Below are positions 1-14,663 of a stretch of 64,000 nt of DNA, in pieces. The notes under the pieces were generated by a model. It did not search any database and was not told the DNA's origin. It saw only the letters and a program-made list of their open reading frames with translations. The translations under genes and the position numbers were made by a program. Source of the DNA: Dipetalonema caudispina (taxonomy: Eukaryota > Nematoda > Chromadorea > Rhabditida > Onchocercidae); NCBI GenBank assembly GCA_013365325.1, contig JABVXV010000275.1:1-64000 (forward strand), written 5' to 3'. The stretch's first letter is position 1. Every line of letters begins with the position of its first letter.

Positions 1-121
<121 letters not shown>

Positions 122-2401
122 GACAAGATAAATGCTCCTAACACTTAAATGAATTGACTATATTGCACTAATCCTAATATAATACAGATTCTGAACAAAA
201 AGATAATCATGTAATTAGTTAAGATAAAATTCCATTCTTTGGTGAATATACCGGGGGACATATTTAGGATATATTTTGGTACAGTCGATACAGTTCATTT
301 GTATGTCCGTCGACATCAATTGAGCACTCTGTTCGAAATTTCAGCAATCATTAACAAATGAGGACAATAACCTTTAGTACTTCATTTCATGAATTTTTTC
401 ACTTCCTTGATCACTCCGCCTTTCTCCTCCGCCTTCACTTAATACATTGCATTTATTTCATATTTTTGACTATTATTATTTGAATAGGTGAAAATTTTCA
501 ATTTTAATCCTTTATTTTTCTATAATACAAAAGTTACTCATTGTTATTTTAGCGTAAAGTACACATCATTTGAAATTTTACAGTTTTTCACACTAAATTA
601 AATGTAACGTACACAGGTAGCACTGCTTTAAATTCTTCATTGTAAAAAATACTGTTGAAAAATTTAGCTTTCAGCTCAATATACTTTTTTTTTTTTTCCA
701 GCATTCAGCGCAGCAGAATATTTTCTCTTGGTGATAAAATTCCGCTTCAGGTAAAGCTGCAAATTTGTCACCTGAAAATTGCCTTTCAGGCTAATTGTCA
801 ACTCAATTTATTTAATCTACAAATGGTTCAGGATTTGGACTATATTTTCATAATCGATTCAAATATTTTCTTGATGGTAATTTTTCATGAATAATTCAAA
901 ATGGGCAAACGTTAATTCTAATTCAGAAAATCAATTCAGAAATGTGAAAAACTCATAGTTCAGGAGGAAATTAAAATGTTCAAGAAAAACGATGATTATA
1001 CTTTTAGAGCTTTCAAGAGCGTTTCATATATCTTGTCATCATTTGCAAACTTTTCGAACAAATATTTACAGTTCACTTTACAAATATATTTTCAAGTTTG
1101 TTAAGGGTTATTTATATCCGTTTATGCAAAAAAAAAAAAAAAAATTTCTTTGTCATAAAAAGATATAAAAGGTTAATCGAAGAAATACTGAACAATTGTT
1201 TCACATTTCAAACTTTTAATAACTATTGCTAATTTTTCTTTAATATTTTATTTCAGCGTAAAAGAATTTATTGCAATCATCATGCATATAAAGAATGAAA
1301 TGAATTGATTTAAAAAATTATTTACTTCGAATTTTTTTTTATCTCTTCTACATGGCGATTAAATCAAAATGTTACATTGATATTATCATCGATACGTTTT
1401 GTTTCATGCCATTTAGTATCGTTGTGATTCTGATTGCTGTTTCTTCTTTTCTGATGATAATATGATTATAGCTTGCATTTTTGCTCGGATTAGCTAAACG
1501 TTATCTCTTTCATATATATATTATAATTTCGATTTCTATCAGATTTTGATATCATAATTCTAATCTCTCAATTATCTTTAACCACAAATTCTCGATTAAT
1601 TCTTATAACTTTTTCAAAATATTGTTCCCAATTTCTTATATCTCTTCATACTGTTTAATCAATGATATTTTTAGCAGTTTTTAGTTTGACACTTCAATTA
1701 TTATGCTAATTTTTTTTATCATCTTAACATCCTCAAATTTCTCCTTGATTATATTATCATACATCTTTTTTGCTAATGCGATCATGATTGTATCAAATTA
1801 ATGAAATGCAAACTTGCATTATTTAATATAATTTATTTCGATTTGATGTATATTGCATATTGCATAAACATTGGTTGTTGAATGAATGAAATTGCTTTAA
1901 TTAAGCTTTAATACTCAAAACTAATGAAGTATAATTGTATGGAAAAATTGTTCCGAAAAAAAAAAAAAAAAAAAAACAAACGATTAAAAAAGCTGAAGCT
2001 TTTATGTTTATCCATGAAATCATATTATCAGTTTTTCGAAAGGCTTATTAGTATTGTCAAAATTTCATTGAACCATTTTAAACTTATAGTCTTTTTTTTT
2101 TTTTTCAAACTAAATGTTTCATTTATAAAATATAAAATGAAAGATGACTAATTAATCCGTTATAAACGTAAATATTTGCTCTGATACAATAGATAAGATA
2201 TGTTTGTTTTGTTTACTAAATAAAAGTTTGTTTTTTTTTTTCTTTTTCTGAAGTTAAAAAGTTTGAATTAATTGTTCTGAAGTTAGAAATGAAAAAAAAA
2301 TTAGTTAAACAAATGGAAAGATGACAGTTAAGTTATTTGTTTGTTAACTGAATTATTTTCATCTTTATGTCTTTTTTTTTTGACTTCTTTTAAAGATAAT
2401 A

Positions 2402-2403
<2 letters not shown>

Positions 2404-2440
<37 letters not shown>
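2404..2440. repeat. (TG)n microsatellite
   Basis: About 18 uninterrupted TG units lie in non-coding sequence. Confidence 0.97.
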
Positions 2441-2443
<3 letters not shown>

Positions 2444-3200
2444 TAGTAGAAGAATGCTAATTTGATTGGATGAGTAAGAATGAATTCCAATCCAATTCCT
2501 TTAATTCAATTCTAATTTTCGCTTTTTTTTTACCCCTCTTTAATGACATCTAATGTTATTCTTATTTAGGTTATTTAAATAACAGTTAGATTATTTGGTT
2601 TAATGAATGATAACAGTTTTATATGTCAAATGATAAGTCTTTTGTAGGAATTATCAATGTTTATCATCAAAGTTTTTAATTTTTCAATTAATTCATTAAT
2701 CGGAATCAAATATTATTTTCCACCTTTTCCTCTTATCATTCAAATTTTTATCATTTTTAAAACTTTCAAAATTATATGAATTGAATTTTATACGGATGGC
2801 TTTTTCCTTTTTCTATAAATAAAAAAAAAAGAGAAAAAATTTTTTTCGTTATCTTGCTTAACATTTATGCAAAATTATTGCTAATTTTTCTTCTTTTTTT
2901 TTTTTTTTTAATCCATTGAAATTAATGATTTTTGTTTGTTCAAATTGGAATTATTTCTTCTTTTTCTTATTTTAGACCTTTTTTTTTTTCTGTGTTCATA
3001 GTTTTAGTAGAATATTTCATGGCGTACTAAATTTTAGCTCGGTTGTCATGGTTTCGTTGATTATCGATACCTTGAAAATGAAGATCGTCAAAGAGGGAAT
3101 GAAAGGAATGGATTGGAATTGAAAATGAGCAAAATGATAGTGTGCTACATACCTATTTTCTCTTTTCCTTCCTTTTCTTAAAAAAATTTTTTTTTCTCAC

Positions 3201-3330
3201 ATGACCTTTTAATTTGCAATTTCAATTTCATTTATTTTAAAAATGATATTTATTTCTTCTTTTTCTTCTCTTAAATGATCTTTTAATTTGCAATTTTAAT
3301 TTCATTGATTTCAAAAATGATATTAATTAC
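3201..3330. repeat. 74-nt tandem duplication, two diverged copies
   Basis: Copy one begins ATGACCTTTTAATTTGCAAT at 3201 and copy two begins ATGATCTTTTAATTTGCAAT at 3275. About 56 nt of each copy align with few substitutions, so the period is 74 nt. No coding capacity is evident. Confidence 0.85.
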
Positions 3331-6300
3331 TTTTTTTTTTTAAACATTACAGTAACATATACTACCATAATGTGACCTGAAATATTTTCAATTTTAAACA
3401 AAAATAGTTGGAAGGAGAAATAAAACAACAATAAGATTACTGATATCATAAATGGATGATAAAGGATAACGAAATATTATTATTCTTATTAATTTAGTTT
3501 TAGGAGGAATGCAAATTTCTGCATTGCCATTTCAAATTTAGCAAATACCAAATAAAGATATGGAATTGCAAGATATTTTGTAATTCTACGAAAGCTTCTT
3601 CTGATGGGGAAAAGAAAGGAAAAATGGAATTAAATTTGTAATTATAAGGGAATAACTAAGCCTGATGAGAAAAAAAAAAAAAAAATGAGCTAAATCCTAA
3701 AAAAAAAAAAAAAAGAAAATGAGCTAAATATACTAATACCATTAATTCATTTCTTTACAACATCTCATCACTTCATCTTATCACTTTTCTCACTTTCCTC
3801 AATTTCAAACTTGATTTCTTCTTCATCATTTCCAACAAAGTTTCGTCATTTGAAGAAAAGGAAATGATTTATTTCTATTAAAATATCCATTTGTATGTAG
3901 TGGAAATTTTTATTTTAATGGATTTTTTTAAAATAAATTTCATATTTGTTGACAGTCATATTGAACAAATGGTTATCTCATTGATGACATTTGATAGGAT
4001 TCGATCTTATCACTGGTTAAATTATCAGTTGCAATTATACTATCGCTAATATATTGTTGATGATAATGTAAAGGATAATAAAAACTATCATCCATTCTTT
4101 CTGTTCAATATGTTTTCAAATTTTTCAGATTCTCTTTTTATCGCTGTCTTTTTTTTGTCGCCTTGTTGTAAATTCATTTCGATATCTTGAATGATATGAA
4201 AGAAAAAGTTCTCATTTAATTCTGTGCAATTTTCAAAAATATTGTACTTATCAATTTATAATTTCCTAATTCGATCAACAGGTATTTGCAAATGAAAATA
4301 TATGTCATATCCGTGAATATTTCTCGGATAATCATTATGATTGTATAAGCAATGTGATGCTAAGCAAAAATATAAACTAATGGGCAATTGATAATTAGCA
4401 TAATACAAATTAGATATCGGAATTTGAGGTGAGAATGCCAAAGTAAAATGGAAAATGATTGACATAATTGTAACAGCTCATTATCGCATTCATTCCCAGA
4501 CCTATCGGATGAATTTGATAGATGTAGCTGGCTACAAAGAGTAAGCAAATCATATAAAATCTTAAAGCAGTTGTTACTATTGGCGCCAAGGAAATGGACA
4601 ATGAATCCTTTTAGCTTTCAGAAGGATTACTCATCCGTAACAATTACTTCCTTTATTGATATCACATTATACTGATATGATTTTTGTTCATGAAAATTAA
4701 GCTAAAACATAGGTATCAAAAAAGGTGAATGTAGAGCGGAATAGTTAACCGTAATCATTATCAAAGATAGTTGAACGTACTTATTATCAAAGACAGAGAA
4801 GCATAATAACATTTGATCATAAAGAAAATTCAATTGAGTAGTACTGCCATTCATAATATAGAATAGTTGACAATTAGTAGTGATTTTATTTAATTTTAAT
4901 AGTTTATCAATCAATGAATAGTAATGTTGAACAAATAATTGTAGAAGTATCAGGCAAAAGTACTAATGAAATCTGAAACTCTTAACAATCTAATCAGCAG
5001 ATAAAAAAGTTGAAAAAGTTTGATGGCTGACAACATATCTTTTTCTTTTTTTTTTTCAGTATCAGCATTTCCAATTGATAATTTGTGATGTAAGAGACAT
5101 TCTTTTAGATGGAAAATATTTCTGTCATAACTTATTGAAATAAAACAAATATTAGCAGAACTTAATGAAATGAAGCAAATATTAACAAATTCTATTTTTT
5201 TTATTTTTTTTTTTTTTTGAAAAAATTATTATAAATTTTAAACTATTACAAATGTTTTTTTTTTTTTCAAACTATTAAAAAGTCGAAAAAGGAAGAAAAT
5301 TTTGAGAAATAATATCTGAAATTAATGTAATAAGATGATAAAACCCAATGTATGTTAATCTTATCATTTTTGGCTTTCATCCTATTTTACAATTATAACA
5401 ATTCTACAATATTTATGAAAGATTAGCACTTTATTAATTATAATAAGCATATAATTAGTAATTATCACTGATGAACTATCTAATTAAACAAACATTTTTC
5501 TTTCTTCTATCAACATTCTTGTTACAAAAAAAAAAAAAAGAAGTATTCTAATGTTCAAATTCTATGACTATGCATATGTAATCAAAATTTGCCAAATTTC
5601 ACTTTTTTTTTTTTCATTGCTCTTCTTTCCATCCCTAAACTTTAGGCAAGCAACCAAATTATCCAATTTTTATCCAAGCCTTAAGCCTAATAGAAGCTAC
5701 TTATCGGTTTGCTTAGCAAAGGAAGATTGGAAGACTATTTGCTTATAGTTAAAAAAAAAAAGAAAAGAAAAATGACGAGAACATTAGATTATTTCTTGAG
5801 ACTTTATGAAAAACATTACTTATCTTCAAGATTCACTTACGTATCTGACGTTAAAATCGTGTACTCTACCTTTTTTTTTACGTGTACTTTTCATATGTGC
5901 ACTTTATTATACATTAATAAATAAGTAAATATATCTAATGTTAAAACGTTATTTTTAATTGAATTTTATCAGTTGTACATCAAATATCGACTGATTAATT
6001 AGATTGATGAAATTTATTAATATTGTCAATATTTTACGATCACTTCCTTTTAATAAATGAAAAAGATAATTTAACAATTGAAAAAATTTCTATGAACTAT
6101 AAAATTAATTGAGATAATAATAATGCTTACATTTATGTTTACTTTTCTAAAATTTCCGTATGATATATCACTTTGTTCCAATATGTTGATAGTATGATAA
6201 AATGTTGAACAATGCGCATAATATGATCAATCCATGACGTATTATCATTCGGATCATGAAATGAAATCTGACAAGAAATCAAGCCCTCTTGTCTTCCGTA

Positions 6301-8184
6301 CTTATTTCCTTACCATTTCTTCATTTGTCATTTGTCACCACTTCATCCTCCTCTTCCTTCTCTTCCTCCTCTCTTTCATTCCAATGTTTCCTCCTTTTTT
6401 CACCTAAATTCACTTTTACAACCATTTCTTCTACTTTTTCATCCTCTCTCTTTCTTCAACATTTTATATTACCTTCATCTGTCTCCTAAGCTATTGCGAG
6501 CATTCATCGATTTCTTCCTATCTTGACGGTATCATTTAGTCTCATAAGCAATTTGCTGTGATTTTTCATTTCCAATCAAAATCTCCTATCATCTTTCTTA
6601 TCATCTAATCATTCTTAAAATATATGAATTTAAATTAAACTATCTCTATTACACCTTATATCTTCCATTATCTTTCTCTAATTAATTCTATTCTTTTAAT
6701 ATATTATCAATAAAATAATTCAAAATTTAATTCGATGATATATGACATATTTTAAATTCATTCAATTGTTTGATAAAAATGAAACAATGATGAAAAGGAA
6801 TAAATAATTGCAAATGAGAAAAGTGACAAATGCTTTATGCGCTTTATTCATGTTTTTATTTATGTTGGGATTTTCACATTTCACATTTCTTCAAAGGTCA
6901 AAGGATAAACTTTACACATACTATATCATTTATTCTTTTTTCATGATGAGAATCCTTACTTTGATTTGTTTCAAACCTGTAGATTTTTTATTTCTTATCC
7001 AACAAATGTCGTCAATTAAAAAAAAAAAAAAAAAAAAGAAAAAACTTATTACACGAGCAATATGTTAGGTTCATTTCAAATTTACAACTTTAATTTCTAT
7101 CCATAACATACGTATTTTCACTTTTCCTTCCGAATTTCTTCTGGATTTCAGTTTTCCTTTGCAGTGTAAATTTATTGTTGGAATGATTTCGCCCATTGTC
7201 ACTGTTATCCTTTTTGTGAAATTTAATTTTTTCCTGTATATATATATAATTGTCATTGTTTGCTATGATATTAAATAATCCAAAAAGTCTCATCCACTTT
7301 TGCTTCATCTTTTCCGTTAGCTTATCGTACCGGAAATTTCCTAATAAATATGCAATTACTTTCCAGTCTATTGATTTTTCTTGATGAATTGAATTTATAA
7401 AAAACATTTGAAGAAAAAGTAAAAAACGCTGTTTAGAATATGAAAGCTATTAACTTCATTTCAAATGTGATCCGTTCATCTAATGGTCAAAAATCACTGG
7501 GAAGATTTAATTGGTTCAAGTGAATATTGAATAATCAATTTATATCAAACAGAAAAACCATTTCAATTAATCAATCTGTTGATGAACCGAAAAAGAGCGT
7601 AGAAATTTTAATTTGAAATAATTCCACTTATTATTATATCATTTTGATGTATGTTCAATTATAGATGAACTTTTAGTTAGTTATCTATCTTTCATAATTA
7701 ATTAGTAATTATCATGTTTAATTTTCTAGAACCTTTAATTGAAGAAAGTTGAAGGTAAATATTCTCGGATATTATGATAAATCAGTAAAACTTTCGTGAA
7801 AAAATTTATAGAGAAATTTCTTTTTTTTTTTTTTGCAATAATATTCAATTACTTTAAACCAATAAATATCGTTTCAAAAGAAAAAAAGATAAAAAATTAC
7901 AAAAAAAAAAAAAAAAAAATTTTAGGAATATACATTGACATAATATACGGAAGTATTACTCATTGAAAATAAGAAAAAATTTTTTTTTTTTTGTTCATCG
8001 CTTTTTTTTTTCCTTTCTCTATTAGTTCTAAGAATTTATTATATTTGACGGCTGTCCATTATTTTAAATTTTATTTGTTCCATCGTAAATTTTTATGGAT
8101 CCGAAATGATATTATGCAAAAAAAAAAAAAAAAAAAAAATTCCCATTTTTAAAGTTCAAAAAAACCTCTATGCACTTTTTTCTT

Positions 8185-8226
8185 GAGAGAGAGAGAGAGA
8201 GAAAGAGAGAGAGTGAGGGAGAGAAA
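8185..8226. repeat. (GA)n microsatellite
   Basis: An imperfect GA array with AAAG, TG and GG interruptions, in non-coding sequence. Confidence 0.93.
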
Positions 8227-10875
8227 AGGAAGTTGCAATCTATACCTGGAAGATTTTAGTCGAATTGATGTATATTAGTCGGAAAAACATTTCGGAAGCA
8301 TATTATTAATTAACTAAAATAATAAACGGAATGAAATAATTTTGACAGATGTTATCATTCATATTACATGCAGAAATTGACAGTAATGGATATTATTTCT
8401 TTTCAGTCAAATTATTAATTGATTTTTTCAATATTTCCGATATATAATGACGGATATTATTAAGATCGTATATATCCGATAGCTCTTATTCATAGTTTGT
8501 TTCAAATAATATCGGCATATAATTATATTTAATGTAGAAGAAATGGTTGGAGCTGATCGATGAAATCAAATTAGATAAAATTATAAGAAGCTATTCTAAT
8601 GTTATCCTTCAATGATTGTTCTCTTCATTATTTAAACAACGATCAGCTCATACTAATATTTTATCTACTCATTGATTTCTATATCAATTTTTTCCCATTA
8701 CTTTTTCTCAGTAATTAATTGTATAATATTAGTGTGATATATTTTGAGTAAAAATTTAAGCGATAAATAAATTTCACTATCAAAAAAAGATCGTGTATTA
8801 GTTTAAGTATTGTATATTTTGGGAAGTTAAGAGAAAAGCTTTTTCATTTTTGCAAAAATTATCATCTGGATTATCACTAGATAATATGATATTAGGGATT
8901 TAAATGGAAATATCCGATTGTTCTGATTTACACAAATATAACTCTTAAGTTTTCTAAATGTAGTTTTCGAAATGTTTAACTGTTTCAAATAATTTCATTT
9001 ATTTCATCCATTTGTTAAATTTATTAATGATGGAAGAATGCTTAGTGCTTTAGTTGCATTGAACATTTGCTACTATTTGTTCTACTTAGTTAAATTTTAA
9101 GCAAAAAGAAAAAAAAAGAGAAAAAATATTAGCCTAAGGATATAATTGAATTAAAAGTTCACTTAAATCAATAGTTCAAATAGTTTTTATTTCAATCCTA
9201 TCAACTATTCCTGCTTACTTAATCTTTATTTCAACTCATTCTTTATTTCGATCCTACCAAATATTTTCATTCACCTATCAGGAAGAGTTTTTGATGATAA
9301 CGGAAAGAAAGATGAAAATTATTGAATAAATCAAGATAAATTAGTGGAAAAAAAGATTTCTTTTTTTCTAACTGAAATGAAATTGAATTGTAATTTTTTG
9401 CAGAATCAAATTCAGAATTGAATTTAAAATTTAACACATTGGAAAACTTTTGCATGCATTTCATATAATTGCACATAGTTCCAGCAAGTAAAATAAATTA
9501 ACATACGAATTTGAATAGGCTATTTGGGGAATCATCATTGTTGTTCCGTAATTCTGAAGAGGTTTAAAACTTGAAATGAGAATAAAATACAAAGGGAAAT
9601 CAAATTTACAAATAATTACTAATGCAAAATTTGTAAACAACAAAATTTTATGTCAAATTTTGGCTCTTTAATTACTAACCGTTGTTTATACATATGAGAA
9701 ACAAAAAAAAAAAAAAAAACAATCTACGTTTTAATTAAAAAAAAACTTTTTTTTTAAAAAAGAAATTACCTGAACAGTTTGCTTTTTTTCTGCTCCATAT
9801 GATTCTATTAACTTTTATTGTGGAATTATTATTTTAAAATGTTTTGCTATCGCTACATAAGAATTTTAGGAATTTTAGTATAAGTTCCGATTTTCAATAA
9901 TTGCTTTTTTTTTTCAAGTTAGTTTATAATTTTTTTTCACCTATTTATGAATAATTATTTTTCTTTTTTATATTTAGATCAATTAAACGATTTAAAATTA
10001 GAATCAAGCAAGCTGAAATATAATTTTTTCCACCTGTTTTCGAACAATTATTTTCTCGTAATTTAGGTAAATTAAACAAGTTAAAATTAGACTTAAACAA
10101 TTTGGGATTCAAAATTGTAATTAATCTCATTTGAGAAGTTTGTTGCTGTTTGAAGCAATTATTTCATGTTTTAATGAGAAATAATACCAAAGTTTTTATT
10201 CTACAAGATAATGTCATTTGTGGTGCAATATCAGATATATTCAAACATTATCGTCGATTGCTGAAAGACGTCGAATATTATCAATTAACATGCAAGTAAA
10301 AACTTGCTATAATTGTTTACTTCACTTCTATTGTTTAAATTTTCAAACAGATTTCGTATTTCTTTTCTTTCATCAATTTACTTAAAGATTTTGAAAGACT
10401 GATATGATCTTCCCATTCTCGGAATGCTCATATTTCTTATCAGCGATTCATTTAATACTGAATAATTTTGAGATTTTGAAAAAAAAGTTGCAATTTCAGC
10501 TATCATTTCACTTCTTTAATATCATTATTTTAACAATTCATTCATACCATTAATTTCAATAATTCTTCCTCAATTTCTTCAATTTTTTCCAATTTTTTCC
10601 CAACTTTTCCCTACTGACAATTAATTTTCTATTCATTAAATTATTCAAATGCGACTTTTTTTTTTCTTTTCTTTTAATGTATTGTAGCATTAAAATATTG
10701 ATCCGTACGAAAGTGAAATTTAACGAATAATGTTAATTTAAAAAATAAACGTAAATAAACTTGTAAATTGTTGATTTTAAAGATAAATTTCAATTTTAAA
10801 ATAATTGAAGCAGTTAAGCTGAAATTGAGTCTGTTATTTGTCTCATATTCTATTTCCTGAAGGTTTTTTTTTCTC

Positions 10876-10876
<1 letters not shown>

Positions 10877-10906
<30 letters not shown>
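10877..10906. repeat. Poly(T) run of 30
   Basis: An uninterrupted run of about 30 T residues, one of many homopolymer runs in the window and a place where the assembly length may be unreliable. Confidence 0.9.
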
Positions 10907-10907
<1 letters not shown>

Positions 10908-11884
10908 AAAATCGAAAGCATTAATGAAAACAATAAAGTGAAGAAAAACAAACGTTAAAGCAATAAAAATGTAAATAAGATGAAATAACGTTAAATGAAA
11001 TTTTCCAAAATGAAAAGTTTTGTCCCTTTCATTTTCATTCGTCCTTTAAATAGTATAAAAATAGAATTTTTTTTTTTATTTTAGTGCATCCTTTTTGACG
11101 CAAATAAAAGGTTAGTTTCTTTTCCTTTTTCTTTTTGCCAAACAAATTCAGCAATGAGAAATTTGAATATTGAAAGATTAATGATCATTGCTATATTCGA
11201 TAAAATTATTCTTTCTTTGCCATTTCTATTTTTACACCTAAAAAAATGTTGTAATTAAAGTGTACAAAGGTCATACGCACATGCGCACACACAACACATA
11301 TACATACCATTCCGCAATGATCAATTTGATTGATCAGGTGATAAGACATCCAATATAAGCAGCTAACGATCTTGTTTAGTTGATGGATAATATATGAAAT
11401 GATTTGATTATCACAATGTGAAGAGTATTATCACAAAATATCACAAACATTTCAAATATAATTACTAGCTAATTGTATTATTAAATTAATGCCTTCTAAA
11501 AAAAAAGAAGGAAATATTTGTAGCTTCTAGTTCGGCAAATAGTTGTTAAATTTTTGAAAAAATTCTGAAATTTCAATCAATGTCATTTATCCTTTTTAAT
11601 TCATTAATAAAAAAAAAAAAATATAATCTACACATTATTTCTATCCTTTTTGCCTTATTTACTCTCTTTTTTACCACTTAGCCTTATGGAAATTAAACTA
11701 TTCAAATATTTTTTTCCCATTTCTCTAAAGATCAAAGTATAAAGATGGAAATATTATACCATTCTTTTCCTATTAATTAAATTCATTTCTTTTCAACTAC
11801 TTTAAGACTACTTTTTGAATATCAATTAATCATTGTTTATGCTGATAGTGATACATAACATGTGGTTTATTTTAACCCAACTCA

Positions 11885-11914
11885 CTCTCTCTCTCTCTCT
11901 CTCTCCCTCTCTCT
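11885..11914. repeat. (CT)n microsatellite
   Basis: About ten CT units followed by a short imperfect tail, in non-coding sequence. Confidence 0.95.
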
Positions 11915-12147
11915 TCTTAAAAGATAAAACCTTTTAGACTTAATTAATTGAGGTTAGGACTAATTTGTTACTAGTCAATTTGTCATTTACTTCTTATCTA
12001 TCTCTAAGATTATCATTGTTTTACAGTTGTATTGTAATATGCATTAGCTTGTTCTTATTTAATTACTTAATTATGTCTGACTTCTTTTTTTTTTTTTCAG
12101 TCATTCTTGAAACTTTTATTTCGAAAGATGGATGACTTACAGGTTTA

Positions 12148-12174
12148 TTTCGAGTTTTTTTCTTCTTTTTTTTT

Positions 12175-12215
<41 letters not shown>

Positions 12216-12290
12216 TTTTTTCATTATTTTTTTTTTTTTCTCTCTCTTCTTCTTTTTTTACTTCTTTTTTTTTTTAACTTTTTTTGCTTT
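12148..12290. repeat. Poly(T)/pyrimidine tract
   Basis: A 140-nt stretch that is almost wholly T with a few C and G, including a run of about 39 T ending near 12214. It creates a spurious open frame rich in Phe. Confidence 0.9.
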
Positions 12291-12432
12291 TCTCATCCAT
12301 TCTATCATTCTACTCCATTTTGTTTCCATTATCATCATTATTATGATCAGCTAGTCAGAATCGATGATCTGTTATCGTTGCATTATTGATCGAATATGAA
12401 CGATGGATTTTAAATAAAATGATTAACAAATG

Positions 12433-12471
12433 AATAATTAGGATGAATTATAAATTTGCATCCTAATTATT
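12433..12471. repeat. Inverted repeat, 13-bp perfect arms
   Basis: AATAATTAGGATG at 12433-12445 is the exact reverse complement of 12459-12471, with a 13-nt spacer. It may form a short hairpin. No function is evident. Confidence 0.8.
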
Positions 12472-12739
12472 AATGCTGATTTTGCAGTTTAAATTGGAAC
12501 TGAAAATTTGTCAGCAATTATTTCATTACAACCTTTTGTTTTTATTTTAATTTAGTATATATTCCGTTCCCATTACTTATCATGAGAAAAACATTTTTTT
12601 TTTTTTTTTTTTTGAAACTGTAATTTTTATCCCATCCAATATTTTTCATTCGTTCCCAAACTATTTTACCCTTATTCATCCATATTTATTCAATAGAATT
12701 TTTCCCAATTTAAATTACTCATTTAGTTATACATTTTAA

Positions 12740-12815
12740 ATGTGTCCTCAAATTTCTGCTCTTCGTTTTCGAAAAATTTCTCAACCTGCATTTCGAAATT
12801 ATCATTCATATGCCG
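12740..12815 (+). CDS. Candidate orphan first exon, mitochondrial-presequence-like
   Basis: An ATG opens 25 codons ending in phase 1 at a good donor (GCCG then GTAAAT). The peptide begins MCPQISALRFRK and ends FRNYHSYA. It holds five Arg/Lys and two His, and no Asp or Glu, so it looks like a mitochondrial import presequence with an Arg-x-Tyr type cleavage region. A plausible spliced-leader acceptor (TCATTTAG) lies just upstream. I found no continuing exon nearby on the plus strand. Its phase would fit exon 2 of the ACSF2-like gene (40947), giving SYA joined to ETPLNG, but that needs a 28-kb intron spanning two other genes. It may instead be a chance open frame. Confidence 0.25.
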
Positions 12816-14663
12816 GTAAATTATTACTATCTGTTATCAGCAACATATAGTGATAATTTGTTGATTAGTGATTAGAAGTGATAAGGTTGACAAGGTTAGC
12901 ACTTTTAAATACAACCGGTTTTTGTTTCTTTTTTCTTTTTTTGGAAAACTGAAGTACTGGACGAAATGCGCTACGGTGGTAATTGGAATAATTTCAGTCC
13001 TGCATTTCTACCGGTATAATAGCTTTCTCAAATCTTTCAGGGGAAAAATCGATTTGATTTACGTCATTAGTCTGAATTAACTGACAGATCAGGTTTTAAT
13101 AGTTCTGATAAATAAATAATTTAGCTGCTGTTTACATTAATTTTCATCTTTTAATGCTACAATAATAATTGTTCAACATTTCGCTGGTATTTTCACTCAT
13201 TTCTTCATGTACGGAAAAAATTTTCTTTTTTATTTATTTAATAAATTTTAAAAAACTGATGCAAAAGCAAATTTGATGGTAACATTTTAGAATGTCTTCT
13301 GATATATCTGTTGCAACCAATTCATCATATCTCTTTTAATTGGCCCAATAATATCTAACCAATGATAAGTATGCCAAAATAGTTGAACAACTGTCTGTCA
13401 AACTACAAAATTTCAAGATGAAGATTTATTAAAATCAATAATCGGAAAAAATGTCCGGTTAATTCTTGTCGATATCCTTTATAATAACAGAACATTTCCA
13501 AAAATTGCTTGACAACAAATAGATCATATTTCTCCATATTTGTGAAAAACGAGAAAAAAGAAGAGAAATTTTAAAAAATCAAAAAAAAAAAGAAAACAAT
13601 TGAAACGAATTTTTAAATTGAAAGAAGGATAGATAGGAATGAAACAACTGTTTTGCTTAAAACGTAATATATTTTAAGCCTGTAGAAATTTGAGGAAAAA
13701 AAGGTAAAAAAGGATAGGAAAATTTAAACATCTTCATATATTTAAGTATAGATTTAAGTTGGAAAAGTTTTTAATTTCTCTTTTTTTTTGATAAAATTAC
13801 ATGTAATACTCGCAAAATTGATACTTTTAATAGTCATTAAATTTAAATTATCGTCCTCCTAAATTACATCATTACTTAAATGACGATTTTGATTTATCCC
13901 ATCAAATTAATCATTTATTTCCAGTTATATTAAAATCAAATTTATCAAATTACTCAATTTCTTCTCAGCTGCAGGAAATTTTCTAAATTCAAAAAGTTTA
14001 AGTGCATACTTTTTCTCTTGCAAGTTTCCTAATCATCATACACTGAAAAAAAAAAAAAATGAAAAAGACAGCAAGTTATTTACCAACCTAAAATTTTTTT
14101 TTTTTCACATTCTAACTGATTTCTGTATGCTATGTGATCTATTTTCACAAATTATGAATTGTTAAATTCCCATTGGTATGAGAATTTTGTCCCTTAATTT
14201 TTTTTTAAAATCCAAATTTATATTTCACAAACACTTTCTCATCAATCCTTTCCTTCTCTTTCCCATTTTTTCATGTTTTATTTATGAAAAACTCATGAAT
14301 TTGATAAATCTTCTCTTTTTCTTCCTCCATACCTCTCTTCCAACAAATTTTATTAAAACTTCCTTCAGAACTGGGAAGCATTTCGTTTACATATCCAAAT
14401 TATTCATCATTGATTGAGTGCATTTCCATAACTTTTCCACCAATTCAATCGGAAAATAAAGAATTCATCAAATTTGCATTTCTATTTGTCTTTTACCTAA
14501 ATTTTGCTTATTTAGAAATTTAAAAAACTATCAATGAAATAATTAATTAGAAATTTCCCTGTTCATATCTTTTCGTCTTCCATTTTACACATAGAATGCT
14601 ATCATTTATTTTTATAAAAACTCATTTAATTAACATCAAAATTTTTTCAACTATTATTGTTAT

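Larger units (their letters stand above)
122..12739. other. Gene-poor A+T-rich stretch
   Basis: I see no supported gene here. Open frames of 60-105 codons occur but are made of Phe/Leu/Lys/Ile runs from homopolymers and do not join to neighbouring exons. The stretch holds many poly(A) and poly(T) runs of 10-39 nt, a (GT)n array near 2404, a (GA)n array near 8185, a (CT)n array near 11885, and a 74-nt tandem duplication near 3201. Motifs of the TGATAA/TTATCA type are frequent, as expected in such A+T-rich DNA and also as GATA-factor sites. Confidence 0.7.

Noticed and set aside
6289..6526. Ser/Phe/Leu-rich overlapping open frames
   Set aside because: They come from a C+T-rich tract read in two frames; no gene-like motif.
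7090..7407. 105-codon minus-strand open frame
   Set aside because: Lys/Asn/Ile-rich with no recognised motif, and flanked by non-coding texture; likely chance.
12132..12389. Phe-rich 85-codon open frame
   Set aside because: It is the translation of a poly(T) tract with no splice or domain support.
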